The notes under the pieces were generated by a model. That model was not told where the DNA came from. It saw nothing but the letters and a program-made list of their open reading frames with translations, and did not search any database. Positions 16,593-23,989 of a stretch of DNA of 26,128 nt are shown here, one piece after another (the first letter of the stretch is position 1; each line of letters opens with the position of its first letter). This DNA comes from Cytophagales bacterium (GTDB taxonomy: Bacteria > Bacteroidota > Bacteroidia > Cytophagales > Cyclobacteriaceae), in assembly GCA_003500135.1 (NCBI GenBank), contig DNTA01000276.1, positions 1-26,128 on the forward strand, given 5' to 3'. A program made the position numbers and the translations under genes.

Positions 16593-17588
16593 TTATCCCC
16601 CAAGGATAGACATAGAGGTACTTTTCTCTTTCGCCAGCTTTTCTGCTTGCAAGCCATTCCTGGCCCTTTTTTCAATAACTTTTTTGAAAGCTTCAATTAA
16701 TGCATCATCTGAATGTCCACTGCGCATGAAGTCCCTGAAATTTAAAACTTCCGGCCCGTATAAGCATGTGCGAAAACCACCGGTTGCACCGATCCTAATG
16801 CGGTTACAAGTCCCGCAGAATGTACGGCTGTAGGCAGCGATAATGCCCAGGTCTCCAGGCATGTCCTCCGCCCTGAACCTTTCGGCGGTACTGTCCTTTT
16901 CAGAAGCTACCGGAACAAGCTTACCAAAATGCTGATGAAGGGATTCTTTTATTTTCACATGGTTCCAGCGGAGTGTTGGCTGTCGGCCAGAGCCTCCATT
17001 GAATGGCATTTCTTCGATAAAACGTACTGATATGGGATATCTCATGGCCAGTTCGGCCATTGGATTGATCTCGTGTTCATTTACCCCTTCCATTACCACC
17101 ATGTTGATTTTAACCATAAAGTCTAGGTCTATTAAAGCATGAAAGGTATCCATTACTTTTTCGAAATCGTCTCTCCGTGTTATCTCATTAAATCTCTTTC
17201 GGTCCAATGAGTCGAGGGATAAGTTGATGGAATTGATGCCCAAATCTTTTAAACCAGGCAGGTATTCACCCAAAAACACTCCGTTGGAAGTGATAGAGAT
17301 CTTTTTTAGGTTTTTTAGGCCGGATATGGAGGCAAGGAATTTCATAAGGTCCTTTCTCACAAATGGCTCCCCACCTGTAATGCGCAATTTCCCAACTCCG
17401 TGCTCACTCAGCAAATTGACCAGACGGTACATTTCCTCGTATGACAAAAGCATACTTCTTTTCACATAATCTATTCCCCCTGCGGGCATACAATAGTGGC
17501 ACCGCAGGTTGCACCTGTCGGTCACGGAAAGCCGTAAATATTGAATGGGCCTGCCGTATGGATCTGTTATGGGATTTTCAGATGTCAA
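16593..17588 (-). CDS. moaA: GTP 3',8-cyclase MoaA
   Basis: A 331-residue radical SAM enzyme. It performs the first step of molybdenum cofactor synthesis, turning GTP into 3',8-cyclo-dihydro-GTP. The N-terminal cluster is Cys26/Cys30/Cys33 (CNLRCHYC), preceded by YLRLSVTDR. The second cluster is Cys258/Cys261/Cys275 (FCGTCNRIR ... FRTCL). The C-terminus ends in the Gly-Gly needed for activity in known MoaA (SILGG). KLRITGGEP is the usual SAM-contact segment. The start codon is TTG at 17588, overlapping the TGA stop of the upstream small gene (TTGA), so translation is coupled. Length is normal. MoaC, the next enzyme, is encoded about 2.4 kb away. Confidence 0.96.
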   Translation of the reverse strand: MTSENPITDPYGRPIQYLRLSVTDRCNLRCHYCMPAGGIDYVKRSMLLSYEEMYRLVNLLSEHGVGKLRITGGEPFVRKDLMKFLASISGLKNLKKISITSNGVFLGEYLPGLKDLGINSINLSLDSLDRKRFNEITRRDDFEKVMDTFHALIDLDFMVKINMVVMEGVNEHEINPMAELAMRYPISVRFIEEMPFNGGSGRQPTLRWNHVKIKESLHQHFGKLVPVASEKDSTAERFRAEDMPGDLGIIAAYSRTFCGTCNRIRIGATGGFRTCLYGPEVLNFRDFMRSGHSDDALIEAFKKVIEKRARNGLQAEKLAKEKSTSMSILGG

Positions 17589-17905
17589 TTCTTCGCTTTT
17601 TTTCTTGGGGCCAGGTCTTTTTCCACGATGATCGAAATATTTTGTTGCATCGTTTGCAAGCTAATCTCGTTTGAACTTAGCCACTTTTTTGCCGTTTCTG
17701 CTTCAAGCCATATTTTGACCTGTGTCCCTTCATAGGTAACCGAAAATGGCGTATCGTCCCTAGCGATCAAAAGCTGGAACATCAGCTGATGGTTGTTGGG
17801 AGGGAAGGCAAAGCATTCCGTTAACTGACCAAAATCCCTTAGCTGTTGGATTTCTTCATCGCTAATCCTTACCACCAATTTGTTTTTGTCAAATCTTATC
17901 TTCAT
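17585..17905 (-). CDS. small unknown protein coupled to moaA
   Basis: A 106-residue protein with no signal peptide or membrane helix. It starts MKIRFDKNKLVVRIS and looks beta-rich, with alternating hydrophobic and charged residues, one cysteine (Cys31) and a basic end (APRKKAKN). I do not recognise an enzyme motif; it may belong to a Bacteroidota DUF family (DUF7009-like). It lies directly upstream of moaA with its TGA overlapping the moaA TTG start, and is divergent from moaD across 107 bp. That context suggests a link to cofactor synthesis, perhaps regulatory or structural, but this is inference only. Confidence 0.7.
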   Translation of the reverse strand: MKIRFDKNKLVVRISDEEIQQLRDFGQLTECFAFPPNNHQLMFQLLIARDDTPFSVTYEGTQVKIWLEAETAKKWLSSNEISLQTMQQNISIIVEKDLAPRKKAKN

Positions 17906-18012
17906 CCCTAAATCTTTCCCCTATTAAAAAAATGTCTTTTTTGGTTATAAAACTTTCTTCTAATTTAGAGGGAAATATGTGAAGTGGACAAGGGTTTTAA
18001 GGATTTTTAATT

Positions 18013-18270
18013 GTGATTGATCGAAAAATAGCATTGGAAATACTGGCTTTTGGTATAACCAAAGAGGTATTAAAGGCCAGAAGCATTGAAATTGAATTGA
18101 ATGAGCCGGTGAATATAGCACACCTAAAGGAAGTTTTATTACAGGAATATCCTGAACTGGGCGATTTGAATTCGTTGGCAATTGCCGTCAATTCGGAGTA
18201 TGCCGAAGATGATACTCAGTTGAGCGAGCATGATGAAGTTGCACTCATTCCACCTGTAAGCGGAGGTTGA
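18013..18270 (+). CDS. moaD: molybdopterin synthase small subunit MoaD
   Basis: An 85-residue ubiquitin-fold sulfur carrier ending PPVSGG. The C-terminal glycine is converted to a thiocarboxylate that donates sulfur to cPMP in the MoaD-MoaE complex. The frame starts with GTG at 18013, with AAGG 9-12 bp upstream; the first residues VIDRKIALEILAFGI match the family's first strand, so no later ATG is needed. It forms a two-gene unit with moaE, and the codons for the last two glycines form moaE's ribosome site. The adenylating partner (MoeB/ThiF type) is not in the window. Confidence 0.93.
   Translation: MIDRKIALEILAFGITKEVLKARSIEIELNEPVNIAHLKEVLLQEYPELGDLNSLAIAVNSEYAEDDTQLSEHDEVALIPPVSGG
18262..18266 (+). 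promoter_or_regulatory. ribosome-binding site of moaE inside moaD
   Basis: GGAGG, formed by the Gly-Gly codons of MoaD (GGA GGT), lies 6 bp before ATG 18273. It rules out the in-frame TTG at 18267, which it would touch. Such a full Shine-Dalgarno is unusual in this window. Confidence 0.75.
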
Positions 18271-18272
18271 CC

Positions 18273-18683
18273 ATGATCAGGCTGACAAAAGAAAACATAG
18301 ATATCCATCAACTTTTTGAAGAGGTAAATAGCGGCTCGGCCGGAGGAGTGGATATTTTTGTAGGGACTGTGCGAAATGCCACGAAAGGAAAAGAAGTAAT
18401 TGCGCTTGAATTTGAAGCTTATGAGAAAATGGCAATAAGCGAATTGCAAAAGATCGTGGATACGGTAATAAGCCGATGGCCGGTACAAAAGGTAGCCGTG
18501 ATTCATGCTGTTGGCTATAAAAAAGTTGGGGAGATTGCCGTGGCGATCGCAGTGGCCTGTCCTCATCGCAATGAAGCTTTTGAGGCTTGCAGATATATAA
18601 TCGATACCTTAAAGGAAACGGTGCCTATTTGGAAAAAAGAAATTTTCCATGACGGCGAGGTATGGGTTTCTGCACACCCTTGA
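18273..18683 (+). CDS. moaE: molybdopterin synthase large subunit MoaE
   Basis: A 136-residue protein; with MoaD it converts cPMP to molybdopterin by inserting two sulfurs. The family pattern is clear: GGVDIFVGTVRN near residues 24-35, HRNEAFEAC at 98-106, and two lysines seven residues apart (Lys114 and Lys121, in LKETVPIWKK), matching the catalytic pair of the E. coli enzyme. The C-terminus ends WVSAHP, as usual. The ATG at 18273 is chosen because GGAGG sits 6 bp upstream. It is coupled to moaD, whose stop is 2 bp before the ATG. A 7-bp tandem repeat begins 5 bp after its stop. Confidence 0.95.
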   Translation: MIRLTKENIDIHQLFEEVNSGSAGGVDIFVGTVRNATKGKEVIALEFEAYEKMAISELQKIVDTVISRWPVQKVAVIHAVGYKKVGEIAVAIAVACPHRNEAFEACRYIIDTLKETVPIWKKEIFHDGEVWVSAHP

Positions 18684-18687
18684 TATT

Positions 18688-18757
18688 GAAGTTTAAAGTT
18701 TAAGGTTTAAAGTTTAAGGTTTAAAGTTTAAGGTTTGAAGTTTCATGTTTGAAGTTT
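18688..18757. repeat. 7-bp tandem repeat, ten units
   Basis: Ten consecutive heptamers of the form RARGTTT: GAAGTTT, then AAAGTTT and AAGGTTT alternating three times, then GAAGTTT, CATGTTT and GAAGTTT. It lies between the convergent moaE and mobA-like genes, 4 bp after the moaE stop. It may vary in copy number by slippage. The remaining 18758-18862 shows no gene. Confidence 0.95.
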
Positions 18758-18862
18758 GAAACGGGGCTGTAGGGGCTTTTTAGGCAGCTTTTGGCCCGTC
18801 CCGTATGAATATGGGGCGCTCCTGTTGACTTTTTCGCCCAGTAGGAAAATCGGGCCATAGTA

Positions 18863-20017
18863 TTAGCTCCCTTGCAGTTGCGCCATGATCTTTTCATACT
18901 CTTCCGGATTATTGGCATTCCGGAGTATATCCTGGTCCCCCGGTTCAATAATATGTGCATTGCTATTGATCAGCACTTTACGAGGGCAAGAATATCCAAG
19001 GCCCAGAAAATGCAACATTACAGAATAAGCCCGTGGCTCCCATAGTGTGATCAGTGGTTCGGGAAACCCGGTGGTGACATTGTGGTATGCCGTAGCTATT
19101 GATCCCGTATCGCGTTGATCAATGAGCTTTTGTAGTGAACCGGCATGGATTAGGGGCAAGTCACATGCCGCAACCAGCCATGCCGAATCGGGGTGTTCGC
19201 GAAAGGCGCTGAGGATACCGCCAAATGGCCCCAATTGATCGAAGCTATCCGGAATTACGCGGTAATCATTGCCCCATTCCGCAGCCTGGTCCGGACGACA
19301 GGATAAATAGGTTTCCGGACCCAACCCTTCCATCATTTCATAAATATGATCCTTCTGCGGCTTATCGTGATAGACCATTTCACTTTTGTCGCGCCCCATC
19401 CGGGTGCTTTTGCCCCCGGTAAGTACTAGGCCTTTTATGGGAGCAATATTTTCCTGAACCACTCCACTAATGATTTGGTACATCTTATCGTTTTCACCCC
19501 AGCTGACCACGGGGATATTCTCAACAGATAAATTTTCTTTTAAAAAATCCGGTATCTCATTCGTGTCTTTCAATATTATAGCCACTACATCATTGATCCG
19601 GTCCAGCTTTTTCTTAAGGTCCTTTTTAGGATCAATCACCAGAATTTGTTTTTGGGCCTTAAAGTGGTTGCCATTTACAATGACCAGTTCAAATTCATTG
19701 AAAAGGGCTTTTCGCTGAAATTTGCCCAACAGTTCGTTTGAATAATCTATTCTTTGATGACTGATCTTATCAGTGTAGACCAGATGTGAATTTTTATCCA
19801 GGTGAATGGGTTTGTCTTTTTCACCGGATTGATGATCGGCATCCACATATGCCATTTTATATGGCAGTGTATTGATCACTTCATTGGCCAGCTGCTTAAT
19901 ATTGCCACAGGGTGTTCCCATTATGGCCACTTCAAGTCTGCCGAACTCGCCAAATGGGGCAAGTTTTGTTTTTCCGTGTTTGCGGTGTTTAGCTTTTGAA
20001 ATCGCTTTTTCCTCCAC
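18863..20017 (-). CDS. mobA: MobA guanylyltransferase fused to a degenerate MobB-like domain
   Basis: A 384-residue protein in two parts. From about residue 196 it is a MobA-type nucleotidyltransferase: GLVLTGGKSTRMGRDKS (196-212), then GPFGGILSAF and the metal-binding AACDLPLI (Asp286), as in enzymes that attach GMP to molybdenum cofactor. Residues 27-190 resemble the MobB GTP-binding fold in length and order (VAIMGTP strand, YVDADH, ELVIVNGN, VVAII). However, the P-loop is degenerate (GTPCGNIKQ instead of GxxxxGKT), so GTP hydrolysis is doubtful. MobA alone is usually about 190 residues, so this is a fusion. The start overlaps the moaC end by 29 bp. The cofactor made here is probably the guanine-dinucleotide form, though MobA-like proteins can also use CTP. 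Confidence 0.85.
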   Translation of the reverse strand: MEEKAISKAKHRKHGKTKLAPFGEFGRLEVAIMGTPCGNIKQLANEVINTLPYKMAYVDADHQSGEKDKPIHLDKNSHLVYTDKISHQRIDYSNELLGKFQRKALFNEFELVIVNGNHFKAQKQILVIDPKKDLKKKLDRINDVVAIILKDTNEIPDFLKENLSVENIPVVSWGENDKMYQIISGVVQENIAPIKGLVLTGGKSTRMGRDKSEMVYHDKPQKDHIYEMMEGLGPETYLSCRPDQAAEWGNDYRVIPDSFDQLGPFGGILSAFREHPDSAWLVAACDLPLIHAGSLQKLIDQRDTGSIATAYHNVTTGFPEPLITLWEPRAYSVMLHFLGLGYSCPRKVLINSNAHIIEPGDQDILRNANNPEEYEKIMAQLQGS

Positions 20018-20462
20018 TTTTTTCCATCAGTTTTATTTCCCGAATTACAATATCATGCGACATGGCCTTGCACATGTCGTATATGGTGAGTGCCGCAACG
20101 GAAGCTGCGGTTAACGCCTCCATTTCAACGCCTGTTTTGGCCGTTAAAGAGGTCTCCGATATTATCCTCACCTCGTTTTTTCCTGTCACATTGATGTGTA
20201 TATCACAATTATCCAAACCCAGGGGGTGGCAAAGCGGAATTAATTCACCGGTTTTTTTTGCCGCCATAATGCCTGCCAAAATAGCGGTATGAAAAACGCC
20301 ACCTTTTTTCGTTTGTATATCATCACCTATCAATAAGGCCATAACTTCATCGGGCAAATACACGAGCGCCTGGGCCTTGGCTACACGAGCTGTAGCTTTT
20401 TTGGCTCCCACATCCACCATTCGTGCTTTGCCTTCCTGGTCTAAATGACTAAATCCACCCAT
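19989..20462 (-). CDS. moaC: cyclic pyranopterin monophosphate synthase MoaC
   Basis: A 157-residue protein that converts the MoaA product to cPMP. Conserved features are MVDVGAK near residue 15, KKGGVFHTAILAGI (52-65), the TGELIPLCHP segment (71-80), GVEMEALTAASVAALTIYD (111-129), and Asp129 with Lys132 of the YDMCKA motif, equivalent to the catalytic Asp/Lys of E. coli MoaC. Length is typical. It is the first gene of the minus-strand moaC-mobA unit. It is divergent from moeA across 96 bp, which must hold the promoters of both units. Confidence 0.96.
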   Translation of the reverse strand: MGGFSHLDQEGKARMVDVGAKKATARVAKAQALVYLPDEVMALLIGDDIQTKKGGVFHTAILAGIMAAKKTGELIPLCHPLGLDNCDIHINVTGKNEVRIISETSLTAKTGVEMEALTAASVAALTIYDMCKAMSHDIVIREIKLMEKSGGKSDFKS

Positions 20463-20558
20463 ATCATCGTGATTTCTTTCCTTGCAAGGTAAAAAAATGC
20501 TTTCAATCCATTGTGAAAAGGCAAATTATAATCAATTTTATTCGAAAGCAAAATTTCT

Positions 20559-21791
20559 ATGATCGATACGCAAACGGCATCCCAAATCATATTGGAAACG
20601 GCCTTATTAAGACCTTCAGAGGAAATAAAGTTAACCGATGCCACGGGCCGCGTGCTACGTGAAAATATTTATGCGGATCAGGATTTTCCACCCTTTCACC
20701 GCGTCATGATGGATGGCATAGCGATACGTTATGAAGCGCTCAGCCAGGGACAATCAAGTTTTGAAATTGATGGATTACAGGCCGCCGGAGATCCGCAAAT
20801 GCATCTGTCCAATGAGGATGCCTGCCTTGAAGTGATGACAGGCGCTGTATTGCCCAAAGGAACCGATACGGTGGTAAAGGTAGAGTGGACCGCCAAAAAA
20901 GATAATGGGAAAATAGAAATACTGGCGGAACATATAAATGAGGTATTTGAAGGTCAGCACGTACATGATCAGGCGAAAGACCGGTCAAAGGGAGATCTTT
21001 TAATTAAAGAAGGACGAAGGATAAGCGCTGTTGAAGTGGCCATTGCTGCATCGGTCGGAAAGCATAGGGTACAGGTAAGTCAGTTGCCACGCATTGCGGT
21101 CATTTCTACCGGCAATGAGTTGGTGGAAATAACGGAGAATCCGGAAACCCACCAGATACGCAGAAGCAATGTTTACGCCCTGCACTCGGCACTGGCACAG
21201 CAGGGAATCAAGCCCAACCTGTATCATTTAAATGATGACGCAGAGGAATTAAAGGTCAGTCTGGATAAAATACTGGAAGAGCATGATGTCTTGCTTTTAA
21301 GTGGAGGGGTATCAAAGGGTAAATTCGATTTCTTGCCTGAGGTATTTCTAAAAATAGGGGTGGAGAAGCTTTTTCACCGAATAGCCCAAAAACCGGGGAA
21401 GCCCTTTTGGTTTGGAAAAACCAAATCAAATAAGGTTGTTTTTGCTTTTCCGGGCAACCCGGTTTCGACTTTTATGTGTTTTTGCCGTTACTTCACCCCC
21501 TGGCTTCAACGCTCCCTGGGCGACCTGCACCACTTGCATATGCAGGCTGGGCTTGAAGAGGATTTTATTCTCAAAAAGTCTGATCTAACGTACTTTTTAC
21601 AAATAAAGATACGCATCGATCCCAACGGGCAGTTGATGGCCATCCCTCTTCGTGGTGGTGGCTCGGGCGATCATGCCAATCTTTTGCACGCTGATGGTTT
21701 TATGCAACTTCCCCCCGGAAAAGATGTATATCGCGAGGGCGAGGTTTACCCGGTATTTTTATTCAGGTCTTTTTCTAATACGGTGATATGA
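20559..21791 (+). CDS. moeA: molybdopterin molybdotransferase MoeA
   Basis: A 410-residue enzyme that inserts molybdate into adenylated molybdopterin. Motifs in order: DFPPFHRVMMDGIAI (42-56, with Asp52), ISTGNELVE, the SGGVSKGKFDF segment that binds the cofactor phosphate, and AFPGNPVSTFMC. The C-terminal domain (about 330-405) is beta-rich, as in the family. Length fits a single-domain-set MoeA. The ATG at 20559 has only a weak purine stretch (GAAAGCAAAA) upstream. Its TGA overlaps the ATG of the next gene (ATGA), so the two are translated together. Confidence 0.95.
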   Translation: MIDTQTASQIILETALLRPSEEIKLTDATGRVLRENIYADQDFPPFHRVMMDGIAIRYEALSQGQSSFEIDGLQAAGDPQMHLSNEDACLEVMTGAVLPKGTDTVVKVEWTAKKDNGKIEILAEHINEVFEGQHVHDQAKDRSKGDLLIKEGRRISAVEVAIAASVGKHRVQVSQLPRIAVISTGNELVEITENPETHQIRRSNVYALHSALAQQGIKPNLYHLNDDAEELKVSLDKILEEHDVLLLSGGVSKGKFDFLPEVFLKIGVEKLFHRIAQKPGKPFWFGKTKSNKVVFAFPGNPVSTFMCFCRYFTPWLQRSLGDLHHLHMQAGLEEDFILKKSDLTYFLQIKIRIDPNGQLMAIPLRGGGSGDHANLLHADGFMQLPPGKDVYREGEVYPVFLFRSFSNTVI

Positions 21792-23188
21792 ATGTCAGAA
21801 TGAAGTTTCTCGGTGGCGCCGGCACGGTTACCGGTTCCCGTCATTTGGTTGAGGTCGACAATTTTGCTTTGCTTGTTGATTGTGGCATGTTTCAGGGTCT
21901 CAAAGAGCTGAGGCTAAAGAACTGGGAGCCTTTTCCCGTGGATCCTGAAAGTATTGATGCCATTGTGATCACACATGCCCATATTGATCATACGGGTTAC
22001 TTGCCGAGAATCGTCAATCAGGGTTTTCAAGGGCCTGTTTATTGTACTGAGGCCACCGCGGATTTAATGGAGTTGCTGCTGATGGATTCGGCAAAGCTCC
22101 AGGAAGAAGAAGCCGCCTTTGCCAAAAAGAAAGGTTATTCCAAGCACGAGGATCCGAAACCATTGTACAATTCGGATGATGTAACGAAGGTATTGCCATT
22201 GATCAAAACCTGCGATTATAACCAGGTCATTCAAATTGAACCTCGTATTCAGGCGACATTTCATAATGCCGGCCATATTTTAGGCGCTTCTATTGTTGAG
22301 ATGGAACTGACCGGTAGTTATCAGAAAAAGAAAATCGTTTTTTCAGGCGATTTAGGTCGTTTTCATGATCCTATGCTCGAAGCTCCCACAAAAATATCCA
22401 ATGCAGATATTCTGGTGGTGGAATCCACCTATGGCGACCGAGATAACCCGATGAACAACCCGCTGGAGCAGTTTGAAGAGGTGGTGAAAAGGGCCATGGA
22501 CCGAAACGGATGCTTGTTAATCCCGGCATTTTCGGTGGGAAGGACCCAGCTTTTGTTGTACTATCTTCACGAATTGTTCCTGCAAAAAAGGATTGACCCT
22601 GATATTCAGGTGTTTTTAGATAGTCCGATGGCCATTAGCGCCACCAATCTGCATAAAAAATATTTTGACTACCATAAGCTCGACGAATTCACCTTGTCGG
22701 GCCAACATGCTGTTTTTGATTACAAGAAATTTCAATACGTACAAAAGCAGTCGGACAGTATGCAACTGAATTATAAGAAAAACAGGGCAATTATCATTTC
22801 GGCGTCCGGAATGTGTACCGGTGGTCGGATTATGCATCATTTGTACAACAGGCTGCAAAATGAGCAGGATACCATAATGTTTGTAGGGTACCAGGCAGAG
22901 GGCACGCGTGGCAGGCGGATTCTGGACGGGGAAGAAAAAGTTCGGATGTTCGGTTATAACATTCCGGTGAAATGCCATGTAGAAAAAATTGACGGTCTTT
23001 CCGCCCATGCTGATCGGTCCGAATTGTTCAATTGGTTGGATAACTTCACATCCAGTCCGAAGCAAACCTTTACTGTTCATGGTGAAGAAAAGGCGCTTCA
23101 AAAATATGCCGCGGGCATAAGAGAAAAAGGCTGGAATGTAAGCGTGCCGGAGTACCAGGAAACATTTTCTGTATTTGAAGGGATATAA
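21788..23188 (+). CDS. beta-CASP metallo-beta-lactamase-fold ribonuclease-like protein
   Basis: A 466-residue protein of the metallo-beta-lactamase fold with beta-CASP and RNA-specificity domains (CPSF-73/YSH1-like). The zinc motif HAHIDH gives His63, His65, Asp67 and His68 (the family HxHxDH). FHNAGHILGAS supplies the next His, and SGDLGR the Asp. ESTYGDR, ISASGMCTGGRIMHHL and SAHADRSEL are the beta-CASP motifs, the last with its C-terminal His. Members cut or trim RNA, but the target of this one is unknown. Its ATG overlaps the moeA stop (ATGA), linking it to molybdenum cofactor genes by expression, though no role there is known. A bidirectional hairpin terminator follows the stop. Confidence 0.93.
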   Translation: MNVRMKFLGGAGTVTGSRHLVEVDNFALLVDCGMFQGLKELRLKNWEPFPVDPESIDAIVITHAHIDHTGYLPRIVNQGFQGPVYCTEATADLMELLLMDSAKLQEEEAAFAKKKGYSKHEDPKPLYNSDDVTKVLPLIKTCDYNQVIQIEPRIQATFHNAGHILGASIVEMELTGSYQKKKIVFSGDLGRFHDPMLEAPTKISNADILVVESTYGDRDNPMNNPLEQFEEVVKRAMDRNGCLLIPAFSVGRTQLLLYYLHELFLQKRIDPDIQVFLDSPMAISATNLHKKYFDYHKLDEFTLSGQHAVFDYKKFQYVQKQSDSMQLNYKKNRAIIISASGMCTGGRIMHHLYNRLQNEQDTIMFVGYQAEGTRGRRILDGEEKVRMFGYNIPVKCHVEKIDGLSAHADRSELFNWLDNFTSSPKQTFTVHGEEKALQKYAAGIREKGWNVSVPEYQETFSVFEGI

Positions 23189-23220
23189 AAAAGCTGTTGA
23201 GAGCGAATCCAACAGCTTTT
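23189..23220. terminator. bidirectional intrinsic terminator
   Basis: AAAAGCTGTTG (23189-23199) and CAACAGCTTTT (23210-23220) form a perfect 11-bp stem with a 10-base loop. A T-run ends the plus strand. The complementary run on the minus strand (TTTTTT) can stop the opposing DUF4251 gene, whose stop is 26 bp away. Confidence 0.88.
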
Positions 23221-23245
23221 GCCTGTAATGCATTTCATCAATTTA

Positions 23246-23821
23246 CTAAAACAAAGAAGTGCCCTTATAAATATTCGACATTTCCAAAGGCGACAATTTA
23301 CCGGTGAATGTCAAACGGTCATTGCTAAAAGCCCCTGATACAGTGGCCCTTGCATGCCCGTCTGAAGTAACCGTCATAATAATATTGGCTGGCCCTGTGC
23401 CGGGAGCCATAGTATTCATGCGAATGCTTATGGCCGATTTGGCTTTTTTGCCAGGGCTTACTTCATATTTAGTAACCTTACCGTCGATGGTGATACCACC
23501 AATACCATTCCAGCCTATTAAACCGTTAAAAGCGAACTGCCATACATTTCGATCACCTTTTACAGCCACGAAGTTAGTGGTGGGGCTTAAATTGAATGTC
23601 TGTCCGTATTTTCCCTGTAACTGATAAGCTTCCAACACCCATTGTTTATTTTCAATAATCTGCAACAATGAGTCCTTGTTCGCTTTCATTTCAGCTTGCT
23701 TGAGCGCTTTTTTCTCAGCTTTTGACATTTTTTCCATCTCTTTGCCCTTATCGCTTTGGGCAAAGGAAATCGCTGTCATGCTGATAATAAACATCAAGGT
23801 CAATAATATTGTCCTTTTCAT
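23246..23821 (-). CDS. DUF4251-like secreted protein
   Basis: A 191-residue protein with a signal peptide (residues 1-21, ending SFAQ) and then a Lys/Glu-rich helical stretch (22-48). The rest is beta-rich, with the pattern of the Bacteroidota DUF4251 family: VLEAYQLQGKYGQTFNLSPTTNF, then VWQFAFNGLIGWNGIGGITIDG and a final LSPLEMSNIYKG. The function is unknown; such proteins are exported, possibly to the periplasm or as lipoproteins, but no lipobox is seen here. The terminator at 23189-23220 lies beyond its stop. Confidence 0.75.
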   Translation of the reverse strand: MKRTILLTLMFIISMTAISFAQSDKGKEMEKMSKAEKKALKQAEMKANKDSLLQIIENKQWVLEAYQLQGKYGQTFNLSPTTNFVAVKGDRNVWQFAFNGLIGWNGIGGITIDGKVTKYEVSPGKKAKSAISIRMNTMAPGTGPANIIMTVTSDGHARATVSGAFSNDRLTFTGKLSPLEMSNIYKGTSLF

Positions 23822-23989
23822 AGTTTGCCTTTCTTTAAGTTATAACAGCCAGTAAATTGCAAATAATATGCCATTAACCTTTCTATTAAGATTGAATATT
23901 AATGGCCTAGTTTTCTACTGATTAAAAATATTTCGGGTAACCATTCCATCTGGAAATTAGTTAATAATTATACTTAATTCAAATTAGCA

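Noticed and set aside
17906..18012. Molybdenum-cofactor riboswitch upstream of moaD
   Set aside because: The region is only 107 bp, AT-rich and shared with a divergent gene; I see no conserved stem set, and this riboswitch is not typical of Bacteroidota.
22616..23233. Minus-strand open frame of 205 residues opposite the beta-CASP gene
   Set aside because: It is antisense to the conserved C-terminal motifs of the nuclease and has no recognisable family.
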